From assembly GCA_964461835.1 (NCBI GenBank), contig CAYWVO010000011.1:11039-75038 (forward strand): a stretch of 64,000 bases of DNA, written 5' to 3'. Origin of the DNA: CAYWVO01 sp964461835 (GTDB lineage: Bacteria; Zixibacteria; MSB-5A5; WJJR01; JAJRUJ01). Below, piece by piece: positions 42,157 through 50,440 of the stretch. The notes under the pieces are model-generated. The model saw nothing but the letters and a program-made list of their open reading frames with translations, ran no database searches and was not told the DNA's origin. Position numbers and translations under genes: made by a program. Positions within the stretch are counted from its first letter, which is position 1. Every line of letters starts with the position of its first letter.

Positions 42157-42518
42157 TCCTCAGTTTACCGAAGACCTCTGCAATTTCCCTCGCTCGGCCT
42201 ATCACTTCTGGCTTAAGGAGTTGCTTCGTCAATAAATCTGCCTTTTGATTATTTAGGAAGCCAAATATGCCGATATCCCTAATAGAACCAGAGGCGGTGT
42301 GAGTGTCTTTATGCATGTAAGTCAATGGATTAGCAAATTCATCCGGGTATCTGCAGAAAACATGCCGAAATCAGTTGTACAGATGAGATTTCATTGTATC
42401 TTGTAACCAGGATCCCGTGAGGGTCGTATAAAGAATGGGAAGAAATGACAGTCGGTGTAATTCAACAAGGTGTTTTATTATAAAGAGTTAGCCGGTTGTG
42501 GTGAGATGAGGAACCACC
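42157..42518. other. intergenic region upstream of rpoN
   Basis: 362 bases. The last part is AT-rich and presumably holds the rpoN promoter and a GAGGAA ribosome-binding site. A minus-strand 85-codon frame (42068-42325) runs into the antisense of the preceding gene and is not supported. Nothing else seen. Confidence 0.5.
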
Positions 42519-43937
42519 ATGAAACTTGAACTCCAGCTGAAACTGAAACAGGTTCTCGCTCCACAACTGATTCAGTCACTCAAAATGCTCCAGATGCCGC
42601 TGTTGCGGTTGGAGCAGACGCTCCGGCAGGAATTGTCCGCTAATCCCCTATTGGAAGAAGACGATCTGGGGGATGAGGTCGAGGACGAACTGGCGGAATT
42701 AACCGACGATTCGAATTCGGATTCTGCGGAAGATGATCTCGACGAGATCGACTGGGAAGCGTATCTGGGTGACGAAAAAGAGTTTACCCCCCGCTCGGTT
42801 CTTGAACGTCCGGAGGAACAGTTCGACCAAATACCCGCAACCGAACCGGGCATGTATGAATACTTGCTGGAACAGTTGAACTTCCATAAGCTCTCGCCGG
42901 AGGAAATCTCCATCGGCGAGTTCATTATCGGCAATCTGGACGAGACCGGCTTCTTGTCGATGAGCCTCGAGGAAATCGCCGAAGCATTGAAGGTCGATGT
43001 GTCGGAAGTCGAAAAAATCCTCAAGTTGATCCAGACGTTCGATCCTCCCGGTATTGCCGCCCGCGATTTGCGAGAATGTTTGCTGATCCAGTTGGAACAG
43101 AAAGACATGCAGGATACGCTGGCCTATCGGATCACCGATGAACATCTGCACGAACTGGATCGCAAAACCCACATGCAACTGTCGCGAATGATGGGAGTCC
43201 CGGCCGACCGAATCCAGAATGCGATGGAGGATATTAAAACTCTCAATCCACGACCGACCCAGGGACGATTTGTCAAACCCGCCAGCCCGGTGATCCCGGA
43301 TCTTATTGTCGAGAGCGTCGGCAACGATTATGTTGTCGTGCATAATGATAAACACGTGCCGCGTCTCCGTATCAATAATGCCTATCGTGATTTGTTGCGC
43401 CGCGGCAATAAGGCGCCGCAGGAGACCAAAAAGTACGTGCGGGAAAAACTGGAGCAAGCCCGCTGGCTCCTGAATGCAGTGAACCAGCGTCGGACCACGA
43501 TGATCAGAGTCATGAATGCCATTCTCGAAGAACAGAAAGAGTTTTTCGACAAGGGTCCGGAGGCGTTGAAGCCGCTGATCATGGAAGACATCGCTCAAAA
43601 GGTCGACATGAATGTCGCCACTATATCCCGCGTCGCGAATGAAAAATACGTCCAGACCCCGCAGGGCATTTACGAAATTAAATATTTCTTCAACAGCGGG
43701 GTAGATCGGGACGATGGTAACCAGATGACCAAGCGGAGTGTCAAGGCGAAGATCCAGGAGATTATCGAAAAGGAAGATCCCGCACATCCGCTGTCCGACC
43801 AGGAAATTTACCGCCGCCTCCAGGCAGAGGGGATTAAACTGGCGCGGCGAACGGTTACAAAATACCGCGAAGAACTGAAAATTTTGCCTGCCCGGTTCCG
43901 TAAACGGGTCGGCAAATCCGACTCGGTAGGGGCGTAA
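42519..43937 (+). CDS. rpoN: RNA polymerase sigma-54 factor
   Basis: 472 residues. The glutamine- and leucine-rich region I, QKL-type activator-interaction domain, is at the start (LKQVLAPQLIQSLKMLQMPL). An acidic region II spans about 47-85. The core-binding and DNA-binding region III follows. The RpoN box ARRTVTKYRE is at residues 442-451. Sigma-54 directs activator-dependent transcription from -24/-12 promoters. Downstream hpf and hprK give the classic rpoN-hpf-hprK neighbourhood. No clear -24/-12 promoter was recognised inside the window. Confidence 0.97.
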   Translation: MKLELQLKLKQVLAPQLIQSLKMLQMPLLRLEQTLRQELSANPLLEEDDLGDEVEDELAELTDDSNSDSAEDDLDEIDWEAYLGDEKEFTPRSVLERPEEQFDQIPATEPGMYEYLLEQLNFHKLSPEEISIGEFIIGNLDETGFLSMSLEEIAEALKVDVSEVEKILKLIQTFDPPGIAARDLRECLLIQLEQKDMQDTLAYRITDEHLHELDRKTHMQLSRMMGVPADRIQNAMEDIKTLNPRPTQGRFVKPASPVIPDLIVESVGNDYVVVHNDKHVPRLRINNAYRDLLRRGNKAPQETKKYVREKLEQARWLLNAVNQRRTTMIRVMNAILEEQKEFFDKGPEALKPLIMEDIAQKVDMNVATISRVANEKYVQTPQGIYEIKYFFNSGVDRDDGNQMTKRSVKAKIQEIIEKEDPAHPLSDQEIYRRLQAEGIKLARRTVTKYREELKILPARFRKRVGKSDSVGA

Positions 43938-44305
43938 ACGTACGAGGCATGGCTATCTGCCGGTGCAATAAAGCAACGCAACACGGTACTGATCTGAGAA
44001 TATCTGACCCACTCGCTACAATTTTTCGATGTGATTGTGAACTCTCCGGCCCGCGGGCAAGACTATCAGGGCGGCCCGGGGAACGGATGGCGTATTGGGC
44101 CATCCACCGACAATGAAGGGGGTGTTGTTTCGTTCTGCGCAGGAGTGGTGCGCCGAGGCATCGCAAGCTCAATTGCGGGAATTTTTCGTGCGCGAACAAC
44201 AGTGGATTGCTTAGAGAATTGGGACGTTATGAGGCAGACATCTCGGGGCACATCGGGTTTTGTGTTGAGACGAAGAGTTGACATTCATGAGGAAAGGAGA
44301 TGTCG
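43938..44305 (+). other. rpoN-hpf intergenic region with a possible broken small ORF
   Basis: 368 bases. An ATG at 44113 opens a 33-codon frame (MKGVLFRSAQEWCAEASQAQ onward) ending at a TAG at 44212-44214. The next frame then continues plausibly (LRELGRYEADISGHIGFCVE) to a TGA at 44279. Together they look like one 55-residue gene split by a single-base shift, but no family is recognised and there is no strong ribosome-binding site. Confidence 0.35.
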
Positions 44306-44674
44306 ATGAAGGTGCGGATTACTGCTCGGCATTTTGATTTAACCGAGGATCTGAAACAGGCTGCGGAATCTCGTCTGCAAGCATTGTCGAAGTATTATGA
44401 CAACATTATCGACCTGCACCTGAAACTCGACCAAGAGAAATACCGTCACACGGCCGATTTGAACGCGACGGTCAATGGGGCGGTGCTGTCCTGTCGTGCG
44501 CATTCCACCGACATGTACGCGTCGGTGGACGAGGTTGCCAACAAAATGGAAACGCAGGTAAAAAAGCACAAATCGCGTCTCCAGGACAAAGGGCAACGCA
44601 AAGTCGCCGAGGCCAAAGAGGCCATGGGGATGGCCACGGAATCGATTGATGAGGATGAACTAGATCTGGACTAA
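44306..44674 (+). CDS. hpf: ribosome hibernation promoting factor / RaiA family
   Basis: 122 residues from the ATG at 44306, six bases after AAAGGAG; the ATG at 44300 touches that site. MKVRITARHFDLTEDLKQAA and LSKYYDNIIDLHLKLDQEKY match HPF. The beta-strand MYASVDEVANKMETQVKKHK is also typical. The C-terminus is short and acidic, with no long-form dimerisation domain, so this is a short HPF. It binds the 30S decoding region and stabilises idle ribosomes. Confidence 0.92.
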   Translation: MKVRITARHFDLTEDLKQAAESRLQALSKYYDNIIDLHLKLDQEKYRHTADLNATVNGAVLSCRAHSTDMYASVDEVANKMETQVKKHKSRLQDKGQRKVAEAKEAMGMATESIDEDELDLD

Positions 44675-44695
44675 GATCCCGAAAACCCTCATATT

Positions 44696-44723
44696 CCCCG
44701 GTCGGGGGTATCCTCGACCGGGG
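44696..44723 (+). promoter_or_regulatory. hairpin in the hpf-hprK spacer
   Basis: CCCCGGTCG (44696-44704) pairs perfectly with CGACCGGGG (44715-44723) around a ten-base loop. It ends eight bases before the hprK start. There is no T-run, so termination is unlikely. The GGGG that could serve as ribosome-binding site lies inside the stem, so the hairpin may limit hprK translation. Confidence 0.45.
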
Positions 44724-44731
44724 TTCACTAT

Positions 44732-45700
44732 ATGAGTACACTGGACATTGAAAGAATCTATCGCGAGCGCCGGGATCAACTGGAACTGACGCTCCTGGCC
44801 GGACGCGGCGGACTGAAACACGAGCTGACCAACGCGGAAATCGCTCGTCCGGGATTAGTGCTGGCCGGATTTCTCGAACGGTTCGCCAACGTCCGGACAC
44901 AAGTCTTCGGCCAGACCGAGATGGCCTACCTCAATGCCTTAAGCCCCACCCAACGGCAGGAACGGCTGAAAGATTTTTTCGAATTTACCGTTCCCTGGGT
45001 TATCGTCACCAAAGCCCAGGCCTGCCCGCAGGAATTACTGGACGCGGCCGAGAATGCCGAAACGCCGCTGTTTTCCACCCGGCTGAACACCTCCGATTTT
45101 ATTGCCCGGCTCTCCGCCTACCTGGAGGTCGTGTTCGCCCCGACGACCACGATGCACGGCACACTGGTGGATGTCTACGGGGTAGGCTTATTCTATACCG
45201 GCCGTTCAGGAATCGGGAAGTCAGAATGCGCCCTCGATCTCATCGAGCGGGGACATCGACTGGTCGCCGACGATATCCTGCGGATCACCCGCAAGGCGCC
45301 TAAAGTAATCATGGGCACGGCGTCGGAGATGCAGGGTTTTCATATGGAAGTACGCGGGGTCGGGATTATCGACATCGAGCGGCTCTTCGGCGTGCAATCG
45401 GTGCGGCTCCAGAAACGAGTGGAAGTTGAGGTTCGCCTGGAACTGTGGGACTCGGCCGCCGAATATGACCGTCTGGGCCTGGAATCCCGGTTTACCACGG
45501 TCTTGGGGGTCGATATCCCGGTGGTGACGATTCCGGTCTCGCCGGGGAAAAATATCACGGTGATTTCCGAAGTGATCGCCATGAATCACATGCTCAAAAC
45601 CTATGGGGAGAATCCAGCGGAACTCTTTTCCCGCCGCTTAAACCAGGAGTTGCGTCGACGGAAGATGACCGACGTGTACCTGGAATCTGATCTGGAATAA
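44732..45700 (+). CDS. hprK: HPr kinase/phosphorylase
   Basis: 322 residues, full length. Walker A reads GRSGIGKSE (157-165), where most homologues have GDSGIGKSE. The HprK signature FHMEVRGVGIIDIERLFGVQ follows. RLVADDIL and the late LELWDSAAEYDRLG support the family. The N-terminal regulatory domain is present (residues 1-130). The enzyme phosphorylates HPr on serine in response to metabolic state. Together with rpoN and hpf this is the common Gram-negative regulatory cluster; rapZ and PTS genes are not here. Confidence 0.95.
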   Translation: MSTLDIERIYRERRDQLELTLLAGRGGLKHELTNAEIARPGLVLAGFLERFANVRTQVFGQTEMAYLNALSPTQRQERLKDFFEFTVPWVIVTKAQACPQELLDAAENAETPLFSTRLNTSDFIARLSAYLEVVFAPTTTMHGTLVDVYGVGLFYTGRSGIGKSECALDLIERGHRLVADDILRITRKAPKVIMGTASEMQGFHMEVRGVGIIDIERLFGVQSVRLQKRVEVEVRLELWDSAAEYDRLGLESRFTTVLGVDIPVVTIPVSPGKNITVISEVIAMNHMLKTYGENPAELFSRRLNQELRRRKMTDVYLESDLE

Positions 45701-45730
45701 ACCGCCCACACCGGCCTTCCCGGTGCGGTT
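45701..45730 (+). terminator. weak hairpin after hprK
   Basis: CACCGG (45709-45714) pairs with CCGGTG (45720-45725) with flanking partial complementarity, followed by CGGTTGGGTTG. It lies just after the hprK stop and may end the rpoN-hpf-hprK transcript, but the T-run is poor. Confidence 0.35.
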
Positions 45731-45861
45731 GGGTTGACAAATCCGCAATTCGAGGGGGTACTTCGCCGGCGCATTTTGGCATCTGCTGCGTAGTATCATT
45801 AATATCGCATACGGGCCGATAACGAGAATGAACCTGACGTTGGGCAAAAAGCAGGAGTGCG

Positions 45862-46764
45862 ATGACACGCGCTAAAATTGAAATTCGCGTCGGTCTTACC
45901 GTTCTGGGTGCGGTACTGGTGCTGACGATCGGCCTGATGTGGCTCACCAACTTTAGTTTCGAGGAGACCCACTATACCGTGCAGGTGCGGTTCCCGCATA
46001 TCGGCATGCTGGAAACCGGCGATCAGGTGTCAGTTTTCGGCATCAAGCGGGGCAAAGTTCAAGAGTTGCAACTTGACGGCAACCGGGTACTGGCGACCTT
46101 GGAACTGGCCAATGACGTCAAGCTGAAGCAGGACGCCCAGTTCACCGTGAAAAACCTGGGGTTGATGGGAGAGTGCTATGTTGATGTGCAGCCCGGCGAA
46201 TCTGACGAGCCGTTGGATATTTCCCAGCGGGTTGAAGGCAGGTACGACGAGGGGCTAACCGAACTGACGAGCGTGCTCGGCCCTATGGTAGACGAGATGA
46301 GTGAACTGGCGAAAGCCTTGCGAGCTTCGGTCGCCTCCGATACCTCGCTCTCCGGCATGGTGAAAACCATCCAGAACGCCCAGGATATCTCCCGTGAGTT
46401 AAAGGCAACCGTCGAGGAGAATCGCCCCCAACTCTCCTCCGCCCTGGAAGATTTTTCCGCTGCCGCCCGCAGCCTGCGGGAAATCGCCGCGACCAGTGAG
46501 GAACAAATCGAGCAGGTGGTCGACCGCATGGATACCACGTCGGCTGCGCTGACGCAGTTTGTTTCCCAATTAGACACCATGTCTACCCAGGTGAACACGC
46601 TGTTGGAACGGGTGGACCGCGGCGAGGGCACACTCGGCTTACTGGTCCATGACGATGAGCTGTATAATCAATTGAAAACTGCGTCCCAGAACCTGGAAAC
46701 CCTCATTGCCGATATCCGCGCCAACCCGCAGAAATACGTACAGGTGCAGATAAAGTTGTTTTAG
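45862..46764 (+). CDS. MCE/MlaD-family lipid transport protein
   Basis: 300 residues. One N-terminal membrane anchor (LTVLGAVLVLTIGLMWLTNF) precedes an MCE domain at about 38-115: YTVQVRFPHIGMLETGDQVS, VFGIKRGKVQELQLDGNRVL and NLGLMGECYVDVQPG. A long helical tail follows (130-275) with heptads such as LREIAATSEEQIEQVVDRMD. MlaD-type proteins form periplasmic hexamers that move phospholipids with an MlaEF ABC transporter; no mlaE or mlaF is adjacent. Confidence 0.9.
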   Translation: MTRAKIEIRVGLTVLGAVLVLTIGLMWLTNFSFEETHYTVQVRFPHIGMLETGDQVSVFGIKRGKVQELQLDGNRVLATLELANDVKLKQDAQFTVKNLGLMGECYVDVQPGESDEPLDISQRVEGRYDEGLTELTSVLGPMVDEMSELAKALRASVASDTSLSGMVKTIQNAQDISRELKATVEENRPQLSSALEDFSAAARSLREIAATSEEQIEQVVDRMDTTSAALTQFVSQLDTMSTQVNTLLERVDRGEGTLGLLVHDDELYNQLKTASQNLETLIADIRANPQKYVQVQIKLF

Positions 46765-47310
46765 CTCGTGCGCGGCAGACTATTTGTGGGCGGCAGACCT
46801 CCGGTCTGCCCGTCCGATGGTATTTTTGTGCGCGGCAGGTCTTTAACCTGCCCGGACGATCCCAATTGGCACGATTTCCCAACCGTGTCATTCCCGAGAC
46901 ATCGGGAATCCAGCTTGGGGTGGGGATGAAATACCGAATCTCATCCCAGGGCAAGCCCTGGGGCACCCGGCACCACGCAAAAGGGGTGTAATGTCGAAAC
47001 CACGTCGCCAAGGCGACTCAGGGGTTTCGACCTACGCTTCTATTCATTTTGTGCGCGGCAGGTCTTTAACCTGCCCGGACGATCCCAGTTGGCACGATTT
47101 CCCAACCGTGTCATTCCGGACTTGATCCGGAATCCATTTTTATTTAGCCCTGATCTGAGGGCATGCGACAAGCGATCCCGGAGATCAGGGTTTCTATAGA
47201 GATGTGCGCGGCAGACCTCCCGGTCTGCCCCTTCGAAAAGAAATCCCCCCAATCCGGTGCCGGTCAGCCCTTGGGCTGACTGCACGGTGCGTGGAAACCA
47301 CGCACCCTAC
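46765..47310. repeat. cluster of dispersed hairpin repeats
   Basis: Several modules lie side by side. GTGCGCGGCAG/CTGCCCG-type copies stand near 46768, 46827, 47050 and 47203. 'GTCATTCC' palindromes stand near 46887 and 47111. A complete GTCGAAAC...GTTTCGAC hairpin lies at 46993-47031, and a GCCCTTGGGCTG hairpin near 47268. Frames on the minus strand through here (46703-47011, 47040-47285) are repeat translations. Confidence 0.75.
46993..47031. repeat. GTCGAAAC hairpin repeat
   Basis: GTCGAAAC (46993-47000) and GTTTCGAC (47024-47031) bracket an inner GTCGCC-aa-GGCGAC stem. Nearly the same 39-40 base element occurs inverted at 63438-63476 and 63846-63885. Confidence 0.8.
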
Positions 47311-47733
47311 AATACTATGAGCATGTACAGCCGGTATTTGTGGCGGCGTTTCAAGAATACGGCCTGCCGCGGGCCATTCGCACGGATAACGGATCACCCT
47401 TTGCCAGCCCGTCACTGGCCGGTTTATCGCGGCTGGCGGTGGAATGGATCAAACGGGGGATCGTCCCGGAACGCATTGCTCCCGGTAAGCCCCAGCAAAA
47501 CGGACGGCAGGTGTTCCTCTCCAAGGTGCTCGTCGGGGAAGATGTTGCCTTCCTCCCGCTTGACGGTGACCGGTGGCAGATCCGCTGGAACGAGATGGAC
47601 TTGGCGATCTATGAGGAGAACACGGGACGAGTCATTCGCCCCACACCTCCACCAAAAACAAAAAAACAATGAACCAAAAAGACAAAAAAGTGTTACCTAT
47701 GTCCCCGGTTTAAGGTGTTACCCATGTAACCGG
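47311..47733 (+). pseudogene. decayed IS481-family transposase with right-end sequence
   Basis: The reading frame to 47672 encodes only the end of an IS481 DDE transposase: FQEYGLPRAIRTDNGSPFAS, then LSRLAVEWIKRGIVPERIAP and GKPQQNG. It then jumps directly to the C-terminal strand region (FLSKVLVGEDVAFLPLDGDR through EENTGRV). The stretch normally between, with the last catalytic acid region and the 'R..YN..RPHEAL' motif, is missing, as are the N-terminal half and left end. Two direct repeats, TGTTACCTATGTCCCCGG (47691-47708) and TGTTACCCATGTAACCGG (47716-47733), look like the IS right end. Non-functional. Confidence 0.8.
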
Positions 47734-47900
47734 TTGTTCACATATCGAGAAACTCGGAACCTGACCTACTTTTGGGACAACCTCAGGACGTACCCCAGCC
47801 ACAAATACAAGCCCCAGAGCCAGGGTCCCGCTGTCCTGTCACGATTTCGCCGGTTCGCAAAAATCCCGAAACTTTTTGCACTGTTGCACGAATAAATGTT

Positions 47901-49499
47901 ATGATTCTCCCAACCAGGGCTGCGTTAGGAGGCCGGGTGCGGCAATCTGATCGCCGAGCAATACGCTCGCGGCTTGTCTGTGTTCTCCTGCTCCTGCTGT
48001 TCGGCGCGGGAATATCATCCGCCAACGAGGAGATCCGCGAACTCTCCCCGGACGATCTCACCGACAGCGTCCGAACACTCAATCCGGCGATCCATTACGG
48101 CGGCCTGATGATTTCGCAGGGCGAGACAATCACCGGCCCGGTCTTAATTATTGCCGGGGCGCTGGATATTCAGGATGGCGGCACGCTGTCGGGGGACGTC
48201 TGGATCGTCGATGGCCGGCTGGTGATTACCGGTGGGGGACAGATTGATGGCGGGGTGATGCTGGTCAACAGCCGGGCGTATCGTTCCCGTGAATCGGTGA
48301 TCACCGGGGATATTCAGCGGTACCGCTGCTCTTGTTCGCTTGATGTTGAGCGATATGAGGAAAACAAAGCCGTTGTGTTTGTTGAGAAAAAAGATCCCCG
48401 GGCATTGACAATCAAACCCACCTTCGGGATGGGGGATGGCAACCGGGTGGATTTTGATCTCTGGTGGGTTGGGCTTGAGCGCAAAAATGAGCGGGTGAAA
48501 AAACCTTACACGCGGTTTGAAGCACGCCTCCTTATTCCCTGGAAGAATAATAATCGGGGTTTGCTTGGCTTTGATATCGACGTGGCCGTCCCGGTGCACG
48601 GGCATCAAGCCGATCTGCTTCTGCGCGGATTTAAGAAAACTACCACCAATGACAACTGGCAACTCAGTCTTGCGGAGAACGGCTGGATTACCTGGTTGGC
48701 GGCCAATGATTACCCTGATTACTATGAACGTCAGGGTGGCACCATCGGCCTCGCCTGGCGGCCGTGGCGTTTTTGGGAGTTCACGGGTCTGGCGAGTTTC
48801 CAGCGGGATGTCTCGCTCATCACCCGGGAGACCGAATCGATCATCTACCCCGATCGGCGGTTTCGCAATAATCCACCAATCGACCAGGGCGAACGGCTGG
48901 CCGTCACCGGGAACGCAGTCTATGACACCCGCTATGACGACTACCGCCCAAGTAATGCCTGGCGCGGTGAGTTGTGGCTGGAAAAGGGCATCGCCGACGG
49001 GCCGGGTGAGTTCTCCTACACCGCGTTCACGGTCGACCTCAGGCGTTACAACGAAATCGAACCGTGGCTGCACTGGGATTTTCGCGGACGGCTGTTTTCC
49101 TCCTTTGATGAAATTCCGGCACAGGTAACGCAATCACTCAACGGGTACGGCGGGGTGCGGGGATTGGATGATATCCCGTTTTCCGTCCGGCGCGGTGATC
49201 GGCTGGCGTTACTTTCGTCCGAAGTTCGCCTGGCGCTGCCGGAGCTGCCGGTATTCAATTGGATTTTCAACCGCTGGGATTTGGTGGCGTTTGGTGATCT
49301 TGGTCTTTTGGCACGCGCGGATAATCCGCAAGCGCCCCTGGGATTTCTGACAACCGAATTTGATAAGTGGGGCAAAACCGCCGGAATCGGTATCTGCGGC
49401 GAATCCTTCATCCCTTACATCGGTGTGTACGTGGCGCAGGATTTGGACCGCGAATGGAAACGGCCGCGTGTCATCGTGCGCGCGATGCGCTCGTTTTAG
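47901..49499 (+). CDS. outer-membrane beta-barrel protein with bactofilin-like N-terminal region
   Basis: 532 residues from the ATG at 47901; the frame upstream runs through the IS end. Signal peptide RLVCVLLLLLFGAGISSA. Residues about 60-120 are short repeated strands (GPVLIIAGALDIQDGGTLSG, DVWIVDGRLVITGGGQIDG), like a bactofilin/polymer-forming segment. Residues 170-532 are beta-rich with alternating aromatic residues (YTRFEARLLIPWKNNNRGLL, GYGGVRGLDDIPFSVRRGD), like the Omp85/surface-antigen barrel. The protein ends in RAMRSF, a C-terminal Phe expected for barrels. Function unknown. Confidence 0.75.
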   Translation: MILPTRAALGGRVRQSDRRAIRSRLVCVLLLLLFGAGISSANEEIRELSPDDLTDSVRTLNPAIHYGGLMISQGETITGPVLIIAGALDIQDGGTLSGDVWIVDGRLVITGGGQIDGGVMLVNSRAYRSRESVITGDIQRYRCSCSLDVERYEENKAVVFVEKKDPRALTIKPTFGMGDGNRVDFDLWWVGLERKNERVKKPYTRFEARLLIPWKNNNRGLLGFDIDVAVPVHGHQADLLLRGFKKTTTNDNWQLSLAENGWITWLAANDYPDYYERQGGTIGLAWRPWRFWEFTGLASFQRDVSLITRETESIIYPDRRFRNNPPIDQGERLAVTGNAVYDTRYDDYRPSNAWRGELWLEKGIADGPGEFSYTAFTVDLRRYNEIEPWLHWDFRGRLFSSFDEIPAQVTQSLNGYGGVRGLDDIPFSVRRGDRLALLSSEVRLALPELPVFNWIFNRWDLVAFGDLGLLARADNPQAPLGFLTTEFDKWGKTAGIGICGESFIPYIGVYVAQDLDREWKRPRVIVRAMRSF

Positions 49500-49507
49500 T
49501 GATCATC

Positions 49508-50440
49508 ATGACCCCGGATAATACACCAGTACTTGTCGTCAGGAACCTGCACAAATCATTCGGCTCCGTGCAGGCCCTTCGCGGTATTGATCTTACCCTG
49601 GATCGGCCCGGCGTGTACGGCTTCCTCGGGCCAAATGGATCAGGTAAGACCACGACCTTTAAAACCACTAGCGGATTGCTGCAACCGTCCGACGGCACCG
49701 CCCACATTTGCGGCATCGATGTCCATCAGGATACCAAAGCAGCAGTCAGTCATCTCGGGGTACAATTCGACGCACCGACATTCTATCCCTACCTCAGTGG
49801 GCGCGATAATTTACACGTGGCGGTGAAGTGGTTGGGCGGCATTACCCATACTACAGTCGATGACCTGCTCGGGTTGGTCGGCCTCTCCGATGCCGCAGCG
49901 CGCAAAGTCGGCGGATATTCCTCCGGAATGAAACAGCGGTTGGGCTTGGCCGCGGCATTGCTCTCTGATCCCAAATTACTTCTGCTTGATGAGCCAACAA
50001 ACGGCCTCGATCCGCGCGGCATTGCCGATATGCGTTCGCTGTTGCCCCAACTGGCGCGCGAAGAGGAGCGGGTGGTGCTTCTCTCCTCGCATCGCATGGA
50101 AGAAGTTGAGCAAATCTGCGATTTTATTTATGTGATTTACGAGGGATCTCTTGTGGCCTCTGGCAAGCCGGCGGAGTTAACCGCTGGCGGTGATCAAATC
50201 GAGATAGAATGTGCGGATGCGGCTGCGGCGACCGCAGCGCTGCAAGCATTGCCAGGGGTCGCCGGCATCGAAACCGTAAATCAGTCCCGCTTGCTGGTCA
50301 CCGCTCCCGATATCCGGCCGAGCACGATCAACAAATTGCTCCTTGAGCAGGGGATTGCGGTCAACCAGGTGGTCCGCAAAAAGGAATCGTTGGAGGAGGT
50401 ATTCTTTCGGCTTACTGAAGGAGAAGGCCATGGCCGGTAA
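49508..50440 (+). CDS. ABC transporter ATP-binding protein
   Basis: 310 residues from ATG 49508; a GTG three codons earlier overlaps the previous stop and is an alternative. Walker A GPNGSGKTTT, Q-loop region LGVQFDAPTFYPYLSG, signature YSSGMKQRLGLA, Walker B LLLLDEPTNGLD and the switch SSHRME are all present. The C-terminal 80 residues form the accessory domain of the CcmA/DrrA-like group. It forms a transporter with the membrane gene that overlaps its end. Substrate unknown: drugs, lipids or polysaccharides are usual. Confidence 0.93.
   Translation: MTPDNTPVLVVRNLHKSFGSVQALRGIDLTLDRPGVYGFLGPNGSGKTTTFKTTSGLLQPSDGTAHICGIDVHQDTKAAVSHLGVQFDAPTFYPYLSGRDNLHVAVKWLGGITHTTVDDLLGLVGLSDAAARKVGGYSSGMKQRLGLAAALLSDPKLLLLDEPTNGLDPRGIADMRSLLPQLAREEERVVLLSSHRMEEVEQICDFIYVIYEGSLVASGKPAELTAGGDQIEIECADAAAATAALQALPGVAGIETVNQSRLLVTAPDIRPSTINKLLLEQGIAVNQVVRKKESLEEVFFRLTEGEGHGR

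Noticed and set aside
42068..42325. 85-codon minus-strand frame upstream of rpoN
   Set aside because: Protein-like in part, but a third of it is antisense to the FG-GAP gene and there is no ribosome-binding site or known family.
42699..43787. 362-codon frame antisense to rpoN
   Set aside because: Shadow of a strongly identified gene, caused by codon bias.
47257..47895. 212-codon frame overlapping the IS481 remnant
   Set aside because: Wrong frame relative to the clear transposase motifs.
48144..49133. 329-codon frame antisense to the outer-membrane barrel gene
   Set aside because: The sense strand has a signal peptide, barrel pattern and terminal Phe; the antisense has none.
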